A stretch of DNA of 64,000 bases from Hyphomicrobiaceae bacterium (GCA_041397645.1 JAWKWE010000004.1:496001-560000), one strand, 5' to 3'. Positions 45,750-55,664 are shown, counted from the stretch's first letter. Program-made: numbers and translations. Notes: generated by a model from the sequence alone, not told the origin.

Positions 45750-46856
45750 TTAGTTGGTCTTCACAGCAGAAGCGTCCGCCGACGAATCGAGCTTGAAGAA
45801 TGCGTCCACGCGCATACCGGTGAACAGCGGCGGGTGACCGTCGAGTTCCACCATGACTTCAACGACTTCAACGTCGTTGGGACGGCGCGGTCCGCGGGTC
45901 GCGATACGCGGCGCTCCGAGCGACTGCGAAATCGACGTCACGGTGCCGGTGAACTCACGATCGGGAAAAGCATCAGCCTTGACGATGACTTTCTGGCCGA
46001 CACGCACTTTGGCCGCGTCACGTTCCTCAACCTCGGCACGCAGGCGCAAGGAACTCAAATCGCCGAACACCACGAGGGCGCTGTCAGGCGAAGGCACGGC
46101 CGTCTCGCCGGGTTTGGCGAGCATATTGAGGACGGTGCCGCTGGAGGGCGCACGAACGCGGGTCCGCTCCAGTGCAATTTCAGCGGATGATAGATCCGAC
46201 CGGGCCAGCGCCAGAGACGATTCCAAGCGGGTCTCAAGCGGCATGTCCGGCTTCGCCTCGACCTCGATCAGCTTTGCGCGGGCGTCCGTCAATTCGGTCT
46301 TAGCGTCTTCGACGGCCTTGCGGGTCTCTTCGACCTTGGCGGCTGCGTCCTTGTCGTCGCTGCCGGCGGTCTTTCTGGCACGAAGAGCTGCGTCGAACGT
46401 TTCGCGCGCAGCGAAGACCTTGCGCTCAGCGGCAGCAACCGCGTCGTCAGCCTTTTGACGTTCAAGTGCAAGGCCGGTTGCTGGCTCTTCCTCGCGCTCA
46501 CGCGTACGCACGCCGACTTCGGCAGCTGCGGCATTGAGCTTGGCATAGATATCGGCATCGTCCACTCGAACGAGCAGATCTCCTGCCTCTACCTTATCGT
46601 TGGTGTCGGCCAAGACCTCGACGATCTTGCCGGCGACCTGACCGGAAATGCGGACCTCACCGTATTTCGGCTCGACGCGTCCAGTCGCCGATGCGGCCCA
46701 CTGGTGCGGCGAGCTGACAGTCTGCGCATGAGCAGAGGATGAGAGCAGCGACTGCTCCGCATTCTGGGTGCTCCAGGTGCCGGCCCCAATGCCGGCTGCA
46801 ATAGCGATCAGCCCAGCCAACGCAATCGTGGTGACCGCAGGATCAAACTTATGCAT
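45750..46856 (-). CDS. ABC-exporter membrane fusion protein, DevB-like
   Basis: The 368-residue HlyD-family adaptor has an N-terminal anchor (TIALAGLIAIAAGIGAG), a first lipoyl half (GKIVEVLADTNDKVEAGDLLVRVDDADI in parts), a long coiled-coil hairpin at about 105–215, and the second lipoyl half (VRAPSSGTVLNMLAKPGE in parts). I chose the ATG at 46856 after GAGG. It overlaps the ATPase gene by eight bases. An in-frame start at 46898 is rejected. The gene order permease–ATPase–adaptor matches DevBCA-type exporters, whose known cyanobacterial substrates are glycolipids; the substrate here is unknown. Confidence 0.9.
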   Translation of the reverse strand: MHKFDPAVTTIALAGLIAIAAGIGAGTWSTQNAEQSLLSSSAHAQTVSSPHQWAASATGRVEPKYGEVRISGQVAGKIVEVLADTNDKVEAGDLLVRVDDADIYAKLNAAAAEVGVRTREREEEPATGLALERQKADDAVAAAERKVFAARETFDAALRARKTAGSDDKDAAAKVEETRKAVEDAKTELTDARAKLIEVEAKPDMPLETRLESSLALARSDLSSAEIALERTRVRAPSSGTVLNMLAKPGETAVPSPDSALVVFGDLSSLRLRAEVEERDAAKVRVGQKVIVKADAFPDREFTGTVTSISQSLGAPRIATRGPRRPNDVEVVEVMVELDGHPPLFTGMRVDAFFKLDSSADASAVKTN

Positions 46857-47601
46857 GGATTTTACGCCTCTTCGTAAGATCGGTGATTTCGGGAGCATTG
46901 AGACCTTCGGGCCGACGCTCCTCTCCGACGATCTTGCCGTCCTCGATCCTCACGACACGGTCGGCATATCCGAGCGTGCGCGGGTCGTGGGTCACAGCAA
47001 GAACGCTACGCTTCTGTTCCTTTGCAATACGCGAAAGCAGCGCCATCACGGCATGTCCGTTTTCGCTGTCGAGCGCGGCGGTGGGTTCGTCCGCCAGCAC
47101 GATGGAGGGTGAACTAGCGATGGCGCGGGCGACCGCGACACGCTGCTGCTCACCACCCGAAAGATTGCCGGGATAGTTGGTCAGGCGGTGTCCCAACCCA
47201 ACATCGCGAAGAACCTCCTCGGCCCGGCTCGTCGCGGCAAAACCTGTAATCCCGCGAACGTCCAGTGCGATGCGCACATTCTCGATCGCATTGAGCGTCG
47301 GAAAGAGATTGTAGGACTGAAAGATGAAGCCAATGTGGTCGCGTCGGACCTTCGCCAACTCTTCGGCGCTGAGCCCCGCAATCTGCCGCCCGGCAATCTT
47401 CAAGGTGCCCGATGTCGGCGCCATGATGCAGCCCAGGATAGACAGGAGCGTCGTCTTGCCAGAACCCGAGGGCCCCATCAAGAGTGTCAGTTCGCCGGGC
47501 ACCAGTTCGAGACTGACGCCCTTCAACGCGATCACAAGGCCGGCGCCTGAGCCCAGCTCCTTGACTACGTTTTCGGCTTCGAGAACTGGAGTTACTGTCA
47601 T
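46849..47601 (-). CDS. ABC transporter ATP-binding protein, DevA/LolD-like
   Basis: The 250-residue ATPase has Walker A GPSGSGKT near residue 43, the Q-loop FQSYNLF, the signature LSGGEQQRVAVARAI near 145, Walker B IVLADEPTAALD near 165 and the H-loop VTHDPR. This is the MacB/LolD/DevA class. The ATG at 47601 overlaps the permease stop (ATGA). A longer start at 47670 would overlap the permease substantially. Confidence 0.95.
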   Translation of the reverse strand: MTVTPVLEAENVVKELGSGAGLVIALKGVSLELVPGELTLLMGPSGSGKTTLLSILGCIMAPTSGTLKIAGRQIAGLSAEELAKVRRDHIGFIFQSYNLFPTLNAIENVRIALDVRGITGFAATSRAEEVLRDVGLGHRLTNYPGNLSGGEQQRVAVARAIASSPSIVLADEPTAALDSENGHAVMALLSRIAKEQKRSVLAVTHDPRTLGYADRVVRIEDGKIVGEERRPEGLNAPEITDLTKRRKIHA

Positions 47602-48728
47602 CTGCTGAACACCGTAGCGGGATCGATCTTCGTTACTTTCATAATGGCCGACAGAGCTGAAATAGCGCACATGGCCACCGTGAGCGCGAACAGCCAGAAG
47701 GCCAAACCGGGCGTCATGACCAATGGCAACGCCGATCCCTTACTCACGTAAAGTATGACCAGCGCGATACTCATCCCGAGCATGTAGCCGATAACGGCGC
47801 TCAGCCCGGCCTGGGCGAGAATGACCTTATGAATATAACCCGCCGATGAGCCGAGCGCGCGCAAAGTCGCAAATTCGTGAATATGATCTTTCGTGGATGA
47901 GTAGAGCGTCTGAGCGACGATTACCGTTCCCACCAGGCTGCCTAGCAGAGCGCCACCGATTAGCGCGATACCTGCGCCGGTGCGGAACAACCACTGCTTC
48001 AGGCTGCGATCCCGGAATTCGTCGGTCGAAAGAACCTCTGCAGTTTCCAGACGGCTCGACAGATCGGCCTTCACTTTTGCGGCATCCGCGCCCGGCGCGA
48101 GCTTGACGAGGAAGAAGGTCGTGCGGTCAGCGTCAGCGCCAAACAGCTGGCGGGCGCGATTGAGCGTCGTATAAACGTAAGGCGACTGCGTGAACGACCG
48201 CACGCCTTCGGTCAGCGCACGAACCTTGACGCGGCCCGATGCAGCTTGTGCCGTATCGCCGATGCCCGAGATGCCAAGTTCGTTGAGATAGCTTCCATCG
48301 ACCGCGATGGCGTCAGGCGCCTTGATGTCTTCCAGTGTGCCAGCGGCCAGCGACCAAGGCACCAGACCGTTGTCGTCCGTGTCGGAGCCGATTACGACAA
48401 CGCGCGTCGAACCGCCCTCCGGCTTGCGCCACTCGGCAAAGGAGACCAGGATCGGAACCACCGATTGCACACCAGGCGTCGCCAGAGCTTGATGGCGCTC
48501 GCGATCCGTCAGAAGCAGTCCGCCATCTTCAAAGCTTTTGGCACCGTAAGCCGTAACCCAGAGATCGGCGTTGGCGTGATCAATGTTCGCCGTGATCATG
48601 CGGCTTGAGCCCAAATACAGCCCGAGCTGCACGGCCACGAGCACGATCGAGAACAAAATGCCGATCAAAGTGACGGCAAGCCTGATACGATCATGAAAGA
48701 GATTTCGAAATGCCAGCGTGAGGATCAT
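47598..48728 (-). CDS. ABC transporter permease, DevC/FtsX-like
   Basis: The 376-residue protein has an N-terminal span (LAVTLIGILFSIVLVAVQLGLYL), a periplasmic domain at about 45–245, and three C-terminal spans, the MacB/FtsX topology. RALGSSAGYIHKVILAQ near residue 290 is the conserved coupling region. It is the first gene of the three-gene exporter, with the ATPase overlapping by four bases. Confidence 0.93.
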   Translation of the reverse strand: MILTLAFRNLFHDRIRLAVTLIGILFSIVLVAVQLGLYLGSSRMITANIDHANADLWVTAYGAKSFEDGGLLLTDRERHQALATPGVQSVVPILVSFAEWRKPEGGSTRVVVIGSDTDDNGLVPWSLAAGTLEDIKAPDAIAVDGSYLNELGISGIGDTAQAASGRVKVRALTEGVRSFTQSPYVYTTLNRARQLFGADADRTTFFLVKLAPGADAAKVKADLSSRLETAEVLSTDEFRDRSLKQWLFRTGAGIALIGGALLGSLVGTVIVAQTLYSSTKDHIHEFATLRALGSSAGYIHKVILAQAGLSAVIGYMLGMSIALVILYVSKGSALPLVMTPGLAFWLFALTVAMCAISALSAIMKVTKIDPATVFSR

Positions 48729-49104
48729 AGGATCAGCCGCACCTTTGCGTACGCTAATGTTTAAAGTCGCTGTTCGATCGGTCTTGAAGAAGGCTGTTCA
48801 TGCCTTAGCACAAACCTTGGTCGGCAATCAGCATTCTCTGCCAGTCAATGTTGGCTACAATTAGCGCAAAAACGCCAATTCTGGGAGCCCACAACGCCCG
48901 ATAACCAAGCGCGCTGACGATGCTTCTACCGTCTCTTTGTGATATAGTATTCAGGCGGATCGACGCATCGCCCAAATGGACGGGCACCTCTAGGGCAGCT
49001 GCTGGTCATTGCGAATAGTTCATTTTTACCTATGTTTCGCCTCTTTCCAGGCCTAGAGCCCACAACGTCAATTTCGGCGGGATGGTTTCTTCAGGTGTGC
49101 CAAA
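48729..49104. other. divergent gap, no gene seen
   Basis: This 376-base gap separates the ABC permease (minus) from the DUF2147 gene (plus). It is somewhat AT-richer near 48930–49030. I find no convincing ORF, hairpin terminator or consensus promoter. Confidence 0.35.
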
Positions 49105-49740
49105 ATGGGATTCGCGGTCATGACCGAATGCATATCAAAACTGCGCCTCGCATTTCTCAGTGCTGGAATGCTCGCAATTACGGCAAGTTATGCCGCCGCC
49201 GCCCCTCGCGAGGCCGGGGTTTGGTACGACGACAGCGGCAAAGGCGCCGTCAAGCTATCCGTCTGCGGAGACAAGCTTTGCGGGCATATCTACTGGCTTA
49301 AGGATGCCCAATACCCCGACGGGCGCCCGCTCTTGGATCGCCATAATCCCAATTCTAGCCAACGCAACCGGCTAATCTGCGGCTTGCAGGTCATCGGCGA
49401 CCTCGCTCCGATGGACAACGGTGAATGGGATACCGGCTGGATCTATGACCCAAAGGAAGGCAAGTCTTACAGTGTGGCCCTCTCTTTGGCCGACCCTGAC
49501 ACGTTGAAGGTGACGGGGTATCTCGTGATGAGGATGATGGGTCGCACGCTGACCTGGAAGCGGGCCCCTGACGATCTGCCCTCGTGCGCCAAGCAAGCGG
49601 CTGCCACGCCAACGCCCGAAGCAACGGCCAAGGCGGCTGCGGCCGCTCCGTCTTCAACCAAACAGACGGCCAAAACGGCGAGCAAGAAAACGACAGCCAA
49701 GGCTGCGCAAGGTGAAGTATTGCCCTGGGCTGACAAATAG
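49105..49740 (+). CDS. exported DUF2147 protein
   Basis: The 211-residue protein carries a signal peptide (LRLAFLSAGMLAITASYAAA) and a DUF2147 domain at about residues 35–155, with GVWYDDSGKGAVKLSVCGDKLCGHIYWL (in parts), GWIYDPKEGKSYSV and MGRTLTWKRA. The C-terminal 50 residues are Ala/Lys/Thr-rich and likely disordered. DUF2147 proteins are small periplasmic beta-barrels of unknown role. Starts at 49105 and 49120 are both possible. Confidence 0.88.
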   Translation: MGFAVMTECISKLRLAFLSAGMLAITASYAAAAPREAGVWYDDSGKGAVKLSVCGDKLCGHIYWLKDAQYPDGRPLLDRHNPNSSQRNRLICGLQVIGDLAPMDNGEWDTGWIYDPKEGKSYSVALSLADPDTLKVTGYLVMRMMGRTLTWKRAPDDLPSCAKQAAATPTPEATAKAAAAAPSSTKQTAKTASKKTTAKAAQGEVLPWADK

Positions 49741-49788
49741 CAGGGAGATCTCGACGAGCTCCCTTTCCCGGAGGCGGGAATAGCAAAA

Positions 49789-49823
49789 CGCCGCGGCCTG
49801 TCGAAGACCGCGGCGCTTTTTTT
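49789..49823 (+). terminator. terminator after the DUF2147 gene
   Basis: An eight-base GC stem (CGCCGCGG / CCGCGGCG) with an 11-base loop is followed by CTTTTTTT. A second, weaker hairpin (GGGAG / CTCCC then TTTCCC) lies at 49743–49769. Confidence 0.88.
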
Positions 49824-49860
49824 GGATTCCGATAGTCCGGCTGTCTAAAGCAAGGCGCTT

Positions 49861-50763
49861 TTATTCGCCGGCGCCTGTGGAGGTTTTGACGGCAGCTGCA
49901 GCGTCCGCCTGTTGCTTGGCAACCGCTCTGCGCGCCGTCATCTGCGAGATGACGCGCTCGGCAAACTCGATGGAGCGTTCCGCCACGTAGTTGCGCTGAC
50001 GATCGAGCGTCACAAGGTGATAGCTGTCATCGAGAACGCATACCTCAACCATGCCTGCCAGCTTGCGTTGGAGCGTCATCGTATTCTTGATGTCGCTCTG
50101 ATCATCCTGGCGGGGATGGAAGATGAGGGTGTGCTGAGAAATGCGTCCCAGAAGCGGGCGAACGTTACGTACCAGCCTGAAGAACTCATAGACTGTGCCG
50201 CCATCGCGCATCGTGATGTCTGCAGGCATCGCGCCTTCGCCCTTCATGGACTCAAGTGCGAAGTTGCGCACGCGCTCGTCTTTGATGCCGAACGGAGCGG
50301 GAGTGCGGAAAGAGAACAGGCGCGCAGTCCACTTGTCGCTGATCAGATGGAACAGCTTCAGTGCATGCGGAATGGCCCAACCGTTAACGGCCAGCGTCGG
50401 CGCAAACAGAATGGTTCCAGCAATCTCGGAAGGACGAAGCGCCGCCAGTCGAAGGCTTAGAGTTGCGCCGGCAGAAGCGCCGCCCACGATGATGTGCTCG
50501 CAATGGTTCTTAAGTTCATCAAACGCTTGCTCGACGGCATCGTACCAATCGCGCCACGTCGACATGCCCGACACGTCGGTGCCGAACGTCAAACCGGGAA
50601 CAACCGGACAGTATACGGTGTATCCCTGCCGCGATAATGAATGTGCCACGAATTTCAGCTCTAACGGGGACCCCCCCAGAGAGTGAATGAGCAACACGCC
50701 GGTAGAACCGCCAGGAATAACAACGCTGCCACGAGGCGCCTGAAATTTCTGATTTTTGTTCAT
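49861..50763 (-). CDS. alpha/beta-hydrolase, esterase/lipase type
   Basis: The 300-residue protein has the alpha/beta-hydrolase fold: oxyanion region LLIHSLGGSPLEL near residue 25, nucleophile elbow GGASAGAT near 95 (G-x-S-x-G), a likely acid in FHPRQDDQSD and the catalytic His in DDSYHLVTLDRQR near 250. It resembles monoacylglycerol lipase or Est30-type carboxylesterases. No signal peptide is present. The substrate is unknown. A Lys/Ala-rich tail follows the domain. Confidence 0.88.
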   Translation of the reverse strand: MNKNQKFQAPRGSVVIPGGSTGVLLIHSLGGSPLELKFVAHSLSRQGYTVYCPVVPGLTFGTDVSGMSTWRDWYDAVEQAFDELKNHCEHIIVGGASAGATLSLRLAALRPSEIAGTILFAPTLAVNGWAIPHALKLFHLISDKWTARLFSFRTPAPFGIKDERVRNFALESMKGEGAMPADITMRDGGTVYEFFRLVRNVRPLLGRISQHTLIFHPRQDDQSDIKNTMTLQRKLAGMVEVCVLDDSYHLVTLDRQRNYVAERSIEFAERVISQMTARRAVAKQQADAAAAVKTSTGAGE

Positions 50764-51326
50764 ATCTTACGTTGCACTCGCTCTTACATCACGCGAACCT
50801 ACATATGCTGGGGCACAAAACAATGCCACCGCAACTTTGTCGCGCTGCCGCACGGCCGATGTATGAATGTGTCCCCTCTGCTTGAGACTAATCTTTCACT
50901 TTTATGCCGAAGCACCTGATAACGCCATCCGTTTTAGTTTTGAATCTGCTAGAAAAGGTAAATCGAGACTTGATGACGCAATGCAGCATTCCTAGCCAAT
51001 CATAACGAAATCAGTAGGTTAAGAATATTGCAGTGCAGCACAATTCTCGTTCTCACCCTACTTCAGGCGGATAGCAGAGGCCAAAACATCCCATGACAGT
51101 GTGAACGCTTCCCAAACCGATTGCGTTCAATGATTGCGGTGTTGAATGACCCAACTGTAGTGGCCGCCCCTTTCAGCTCGAAAAGTGTCCGAACGCGGGC
51201 AAAGGGGTGGGGCGACTTCGCGCACCATAATTCTTGGCTATATTCCGTGACATGCTCCTGAAAGGTAGAAGCTACCTGCCACAGCCAGCTTGCCCCCGTC
51301 TTACGGCCGGGAAATTGAGGTAAAGA
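50764..51326. other. divergent gap, no gene seen
   Basis: This 563-base gap is AT-richer than its surroundings, notably at 50890–51060. TATATT at 51239–51244 could be a -10 box for the 602-residue gene but lacks a good -35. No ORF with ribosome-binding site, tRNA or terminator is convincing. Confidence 0.4.
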
Positions 51327-53135
51327 TTGACGGCCCTACGGACGTTCACCTCTCTAGTCTGCATAGCTGCGATACTGGCAGCGCCTTTGGCGCGCCCGGC
51401 CGCAGCCGAGCTTACCCGGTCGGGCTATGACGAATGCGCGGCGCGCGACGAAGCCGGACTTGGAGCGGCGTTGACCGCGATTTCCGCCGACGCGCTCAAA
51501 ACCGGCATCGGCAAGCTCGACTATAATGCTTTGGTCCGTGAGGCTTGGCATCGCAACAATGTCGATGAGGTGATCGACAAGCGCGTCGACATCGCCGTCG
51601 AGGAGATCAAAGCGGAGACCAGTTGGTCGGAGCTGCTGTCCTCGCTCGCCAACAGCGAAACTTCTCAAAAACTAGCTACCGCGGTCGCCGAGCGGGTTTA
51701 CCGGTCCGACGCCGTCAAAGGCGCCCTGGAGGCGCTGGCCCAAGATGTATCCAAAGAGGTCGGCAAATCGATGGAAGGGGCGGCGAGCGACGCAGCTGGC
51801 CCTGTGCTGTCATGCCTCAAAGCGTTCATCGGTCCGCGCTATGGCTCCGCGGTGGCCAGTGCGGTGGCGGGTGATGCGGGTAGAGACATCGCACTGGACC
51901 CCGCCACCGGGACTGGCCAGCCGACGGCAGGCGCGGTCATCAAGCAGTCAGGCGAGGGCATCGCGGGCGTGACGATCCTCATCGTCCGCCGCCAACTCGC
52001 CAATTTGGCCGCCCGAGTGGGCCAACGCGTCGTCGGCAGCGTGCTGTCGCGTCTTGTGTCGGTCGCAGCCGGGGGCATTGGCCTCGTCCTCATCGCAAAG
52101 GATATATGGGAATTCCGGAACGGCGTTTTGCCGATCATTGCCGCCGAAATGAAATCGCAGACGACGAAGGAAAAAGTGCAAGACGAGATCGCCTCCAGCA
52201 TATCCGAGCAGATCAACGCCCACGTTCAGGACATCGCCGCGGCATCGGCCAATCGCATTATGGAAATCTGGAAGGAGTTTAAACGCTCACATGCGATCGT
52301 ACTCCGCCTTGCTGAGAACGACGGCGAGTTTCGCGGCTTCCTCGATGGCGTCGCTCCGTCGGCGATGGCGCGACTGGACGAAATCGTAGGCCTGGTCGTT
52401 GCCGAAGAAGGCGAAGCCAGCGTCAAGGCCCGCCTTGACAATGGAACACTCAATGAGGCCGTCCACATCATGCCTCAAGATGCGGTTCTGATCGCCCGCG
52501 AGACCCGCTCCCTCGATCAAGCATTGCGTTGGACAGCGGTAGCTGGCGACAAGCTGGGATCTGTTGTCGGCTATGACATCTATAAGCGCGCCAAGGCTGA
52601 AGACTTTACCCGTCAGTCGCTGGAGCGAATTCTCGGCTTGGAGGACCGCAGCGCCATTATCCGAATGTCGCAGGTCTCACCAAAGGCACGCGACGCGCTC
52701 TTTTCGTTGCCCGACAACGAGCTAAAGGTGCTGGCGCGTACCCTGTCGAGCGAGGAACTCACCACCTTGGCCAGCTATCTGACGGGGTTGGAGGCAGGAC
52801 CGCGCGAACGTGTCTTACGCGCTATCGCGCTCAGCCCAAGCAAGATGCAGGTGCTCGCCCGCGAGCGCGTACGCGACGCCATTATCGCAAGCCCCGACCA
52901 GTCCGAAGCCGTCAGCATGATGCTGGAAACATCCACGACGTTTGCGCCGCGCGTTTTTGCCCACGACGTCAAGCTTGCGGCTGAAGGCAAGGTCGAACCA
53001 ATTCTGCTGTGGGACAAGCACCCAGTCGGTATCGGCTTGCTGGGTTTCCTCTCGGCTATTGTTCTGATCTGGCTTGGCCGGTTGTTCCGCCGTCCGCGTC
53101 CGGCTCCGACACCGCCATCATCGACCGACGCTTAG
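51327..53135 (+). CDS. exported tail-anchored protein, unknown family
   Basis: The 602-residue product begins at a TTG seven bases after GAGG and has a signal peptide (LVCIAAILAAPLARPAAA, cleavage near residue 27). The body is largely alpha-helical with many Glu/Lys/Ala residues and a hydrophobic patch at about 240–262. A C-terminal span at about 565–587 (VGIGLLGFLSAIVLIWLGRLF in parts) precedes a basic Pro-rich tail. The plan suggests a periplasmic domain held by a C-terminal anchor. I recognise no family or motif. Its 563-base upstream gap suggests independent expression. Confidence 0.8.
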   Translation: MTALRTFTSLVCIAAILAAPLARPAAAELTRSGYDECAARDEAGLGAALTAISADALKTGIGKLDYNALVREAWHRNNVDEVIDKRVDIAVEEIKAETSWSELLSSLANSETSQKLATAVAERVYRSDAVKGALEALAQDVSKEVGKSMEGAASDAAGPVLSCLKAFIGPRYGSAVASAVAGDAGRDIALDPATGTGQPTAGAVIKQSGEGIAGVTILIVRRQLANLAARVGQRVVGSVLSRLVSVAAGGIGLVLIAKDIWEFRNGVLPIIAAEMKSQTTKEKVQDEIASSISEQINAHVQDIAAASANRIMEIWKEFKRSHAIVLRLAENDGEFRGFLDGVAPSAMARLDEIVGLVVAEEGEASVKARLDNGTLNEAVHIMPQDAVLIARETRSLDQALRWTAVAGDKLGSVVGYDIYKRAKAEDFTRQSLERILGLEDRSAIIRMSQVSPKARDALFSLPDNELKVLARTLSSEELTTLASYLTGLEAGPRERVLRAIALSPSKMQVLARERVRDAIIASPDQSEAVSMMLETSTTFAPRVFAHDVKLAAEGKVEPILLWDKHPVGIGLLGFLSAIVLIWLGRLFRRPRPAPTPPSSTDA

Positions 53136-53413
53136 GCACAACTTCCAGCAAGTCGTCGTGGCTATCGCGGCGTCTCACGCGCCCCGCATACAAATAAGTT
53201 GAGCCCGAATCCGTAAGTACATTTGCGTGGGCAAGCGCTGATGCGCGCTCAACTTTGACTCATCGCCGCCTGAGGCGCCCGAGGTACTACGGCATCCCCC
53301 TAGGTATTGAAACCCTCATTACCCAGCCGCTGCTTTCTCACAGACTGTCTGCAACGCGAATCGCGCCTTCCAACGATCCCCAGCCTCTTTTCAAGACACG
53401 GATCATATCCGCA

Positions 53414-54580
53414 GTGTCACGGCCTAACATTCCGATTCTGACCTCGCTGCGCTTCTTCGCGGCCCTGCTCGTGGTCCTTCATCATTATTGGCCGGCGCGC
53501 GGGATGCTGCCTCACAGCCTGACCACGTTCGGCTATCAGGCGGTGACTTTCTTCTTCATTTTGTCCGGGTTCGTGCTCACGTATACGTATATGAGCGAGC
53601 CAAGCCACAAGCATGCGGCAGCTCTGAAAGTCGACGTGCGCCGCTTCTATTTAGCGCGATTTGCACGATTGGCGCCGCTCTATTGGGTGGCGCTTGCTGC
53701 ATCGGCTTACTTTTTCTATCGCCTCTGTTTCGTCGCCGATCGCATCTCAACGACGGACTACACGGCCGGGATGATATTGGCACCGCTATTCGCTCAAGCC
53801 TGGCTGCCGCAGCTGGCGACGAATTGGAACCCGCCATCATGGTCGCTATCGGTCGAGTGGTTTTTTTATCTCGCCTTCCCTGTAGTCGCCGCGCTTGTCC
53901 GCCGGGTCAATCCTTGGCTCACCATTCTCATCTGCCTTGCGATCAATCACGGCCTCGTCGAACTCGCGCGCGATCTACGCCGCGACTTGGGCCCTGGAGA
54001 CGATCTCACGTATTGGAGCAAAGTGATCGCGTACTTTCCCCCTTTGCTGCTGCCGCAATTCGTGATGGGAATGGCACTGGCGCAAATTCACCTGACGTGG
54101 CGGGTCCAGCGCTCGCACGCTTTTGATTGGGCGGTTGCGGCGATCCTCGTTGCTACCGCGCTTTATCAGACGAACCCGCCACACATCGTCCACTTTATTC
54201 CGTTTCGAGATTTCTTGCTGGCTGCATTCGCGGTTCTCGTGCTTTCAGCCGCCAACGCCCGCGGCTTGGTAGCGGATCTCTTCTCGCACAAAGGCTTGGT
54301 GTTGCTGGGAGAAGCGAGTTACGCGCTCTACATCCTGCATTTTCCGCTTCTGCAGTGGTGGAGCCATTTGGGTGTGCAAAGCAGCTTCGAGGGGGGATAT
54401 GAACTTTTGGGGCTCGGCTGCTTTCTTGCACTCGCGATTGGAGCATCGCTGGCGCTCCACTTGGCAATCGAGATCCCTGCACGTCGCTATATTCTCAGCC
54501 GGGCCGTCGCGAAGACAACGCCGGCACAACTACAACAGCGCAACCGTCTACACCAAACGCAAGCGCACGCTCGCGGTTAA
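53414..54580 (+). CDS. acyltransferase-3-family membrane protein
   Basis: This is a polytopic O-acyltransferase of the AT3 group, which modifies polysaccharides or lipids with acyl chains. The N-terminus IPILTSLRFFAALLVVLHHYW carries the conserved R-F-F/A and catalytic-His region, and there are nine or ten further spans. WSLSVEWFFYLAFP near residue 150 is the second family motif. From GTG 53414 the protein has 388 residues and begins as the family usually does. A TTG at 53255 gives 441 residues with an unconserved extension. Neither start has a good ribosome-binding site. Confidence 0.88.
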   Translation: MSRPNIPILTSLRFFAALLVVLHHYWPARGMLPHSLTTFGYQAVTFFFILSGFVLTYTYMSEPSHKHAAALKVDVRRFYLARFARLAPLYWVALAASAYFFYRLCFVADRISTTDYTAGMILAPLFAQAWLPQLATNWNPPSWSLSVEWFFYLAFPVVAALVRRVNPWLTILICLAINHGLVELARDLRRDLGPGDDLTYWSKVIAYFPPLLLPQFVMGMALAQIHLTWRVQRSHAFDWAVAAILVATALYQTNPPHIVHFIPFRDFLLAAFAVLVLSAANARGLVADLFSHKGLVLLGEASYALYILHFPLLQWWSHLGVQSSFEGGYELLGLGCFLALAIGASLALHLAIEIPARRYILSRAVAKTTPAQLQQRNRLHQTQAHARG

Positions 54581-54602
54581 CTTCTCGCGAGGCAAAATCA
54601 GC

Positions 54603-55259
54603 CTACATCGGCGAGCCGAGCACCAGCGTCCAGAATGACTTGAACTCTGTCTTTGGATCCTGCACGAGCGCAATGCCCATCTGCTCGGCATCCGGCAACA
54701 GAAGATTCTTGTTGTGACCTGGGCTTTCCTTCCAGCCCTTCATCACTTCATTGAAATCAATCTGGCCGGTGCCAACGTTCTCGGCAGCAAGGCGCGCCTT
54801 GTAACCGGTACGCTTCACCCGATCCCAAGGATTGGAGCCATCCGATCCATAGTGCGAGATGCGGTCCCACTTGGCCAGATCGCGCGAATGGCCTTTGGCG
54901 GCCTCGGTAAGCTCTGGGTCGAGCTTTAGCGGCTTCAGCCCGTGCTGCTTGCGATAGGCGTTGATCACGTCTCGCGCCATCTCGGCGTTGAGACGGGTGT
55001 GTGAATAATCACGGTCAGCCAGGATACCAGGCTCTGCGCGTTCGAAGGTGCCCGCAGGCGCCTTGTCATCAAGCTTGGCAAGCTGAATATTACGCGGCGT
55101 ACCGGGCTCGCCGCCCAGCGCTGCGCCTTGTGATTTGCGGAGCGAAGCCGTGGTAGGCGGCGGAGAGCTCTCGGCAAATCCCGATGTGAGTGTTGATGAG
55201 CCCAGACTGCAGGCCGCCAACATGGCGGTCAGTCCGGCGCAGAGTGCGACGCGATACAT
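54603..55259 (-). CDS. CAP-domain lipoprotein
   Basis: The 218-residue protein has a lipoprotein signal with lipobox MLAACS (cysteine near residue 17), a low-complexity linker and a CAP/SCP domain at about 95–218. Domain residues are in GHSRDLAKWDRISHYGSDG, AENVGTGQ and GWKESPGHNKNLLLP, including the His and Glu cavity residues. Bacterial CAP proteins are of mostly unknown function. GGGAG precedes the ATG at 55259; a start at 55301 is rejected. The 3' end converges on the acyltransferase gene, 22 bases away. Confidence 0.92.
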   Translation of the reverse strand: MYRVALCAGLTAMLAACSLGSSTLTSGFAESSPPPTTASLRKSQGAALGGEPGTPRNIQLAKLDDKAPAGTFERAEPGILADRDYSHTRLNAEMARDVINAYRKQHGLKPLKLDPELTEAAKGHSRDLAKWDRISHYGSDGSNPWDRVKRTGYKARLAAENVGTGQIDFNEVMKGWKESPGHNKNLLLPDAEQMGIALVQDPKTEFKSFWTLVLGSPM

Positions 55260-55664
55260 TACAGCTACTCCCGGCACACTATGTGCGGAACGAGCGATCA
55301 TTGGCGCAAATCCCTTAACCGCACGTTAACGCTAACAAACTGGTACCGCAGACCCTCAACGACATAAGGCTCGATGACGATCGCGCTGTTTGCTGCGCTC
55401 ATGGTTCGTGCGTATCCCTCGACAGTCGCCGCCTAAACGGTAATCTCGCGTCCCGTCGCTCCCCTGCGCGAGCACCTATTCAAGCACCTGAATAATCGCC
55501 ACAAAATGGTGTCGCTATTTTGGCCAAGAGACGGCGAAAGGCAGACGACATACGTGTCACGAGCGCAATCTCTCCTCCACCGCCGAATGTTCTAGAGGTG
55601 CTTGGAAGCTCCGCCGCCTTCCCACAGACTGCCGACAATGATTCGCAAATCGCGGAGTTCGACC
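55260..55664. other. divergent gap upstream of the ATPase module
   Basis: This 405-base gap must hold promoters for the CAP gene (minus) and for the ATPase module (plus). A small inverted repeat, CAAAAT-N9-ATTTTG (55502–55522), lies about 140 bases before the module start. Frames continue upstream to 55520–55602 but without a ribosome-binding site. Confidence 0.4.
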
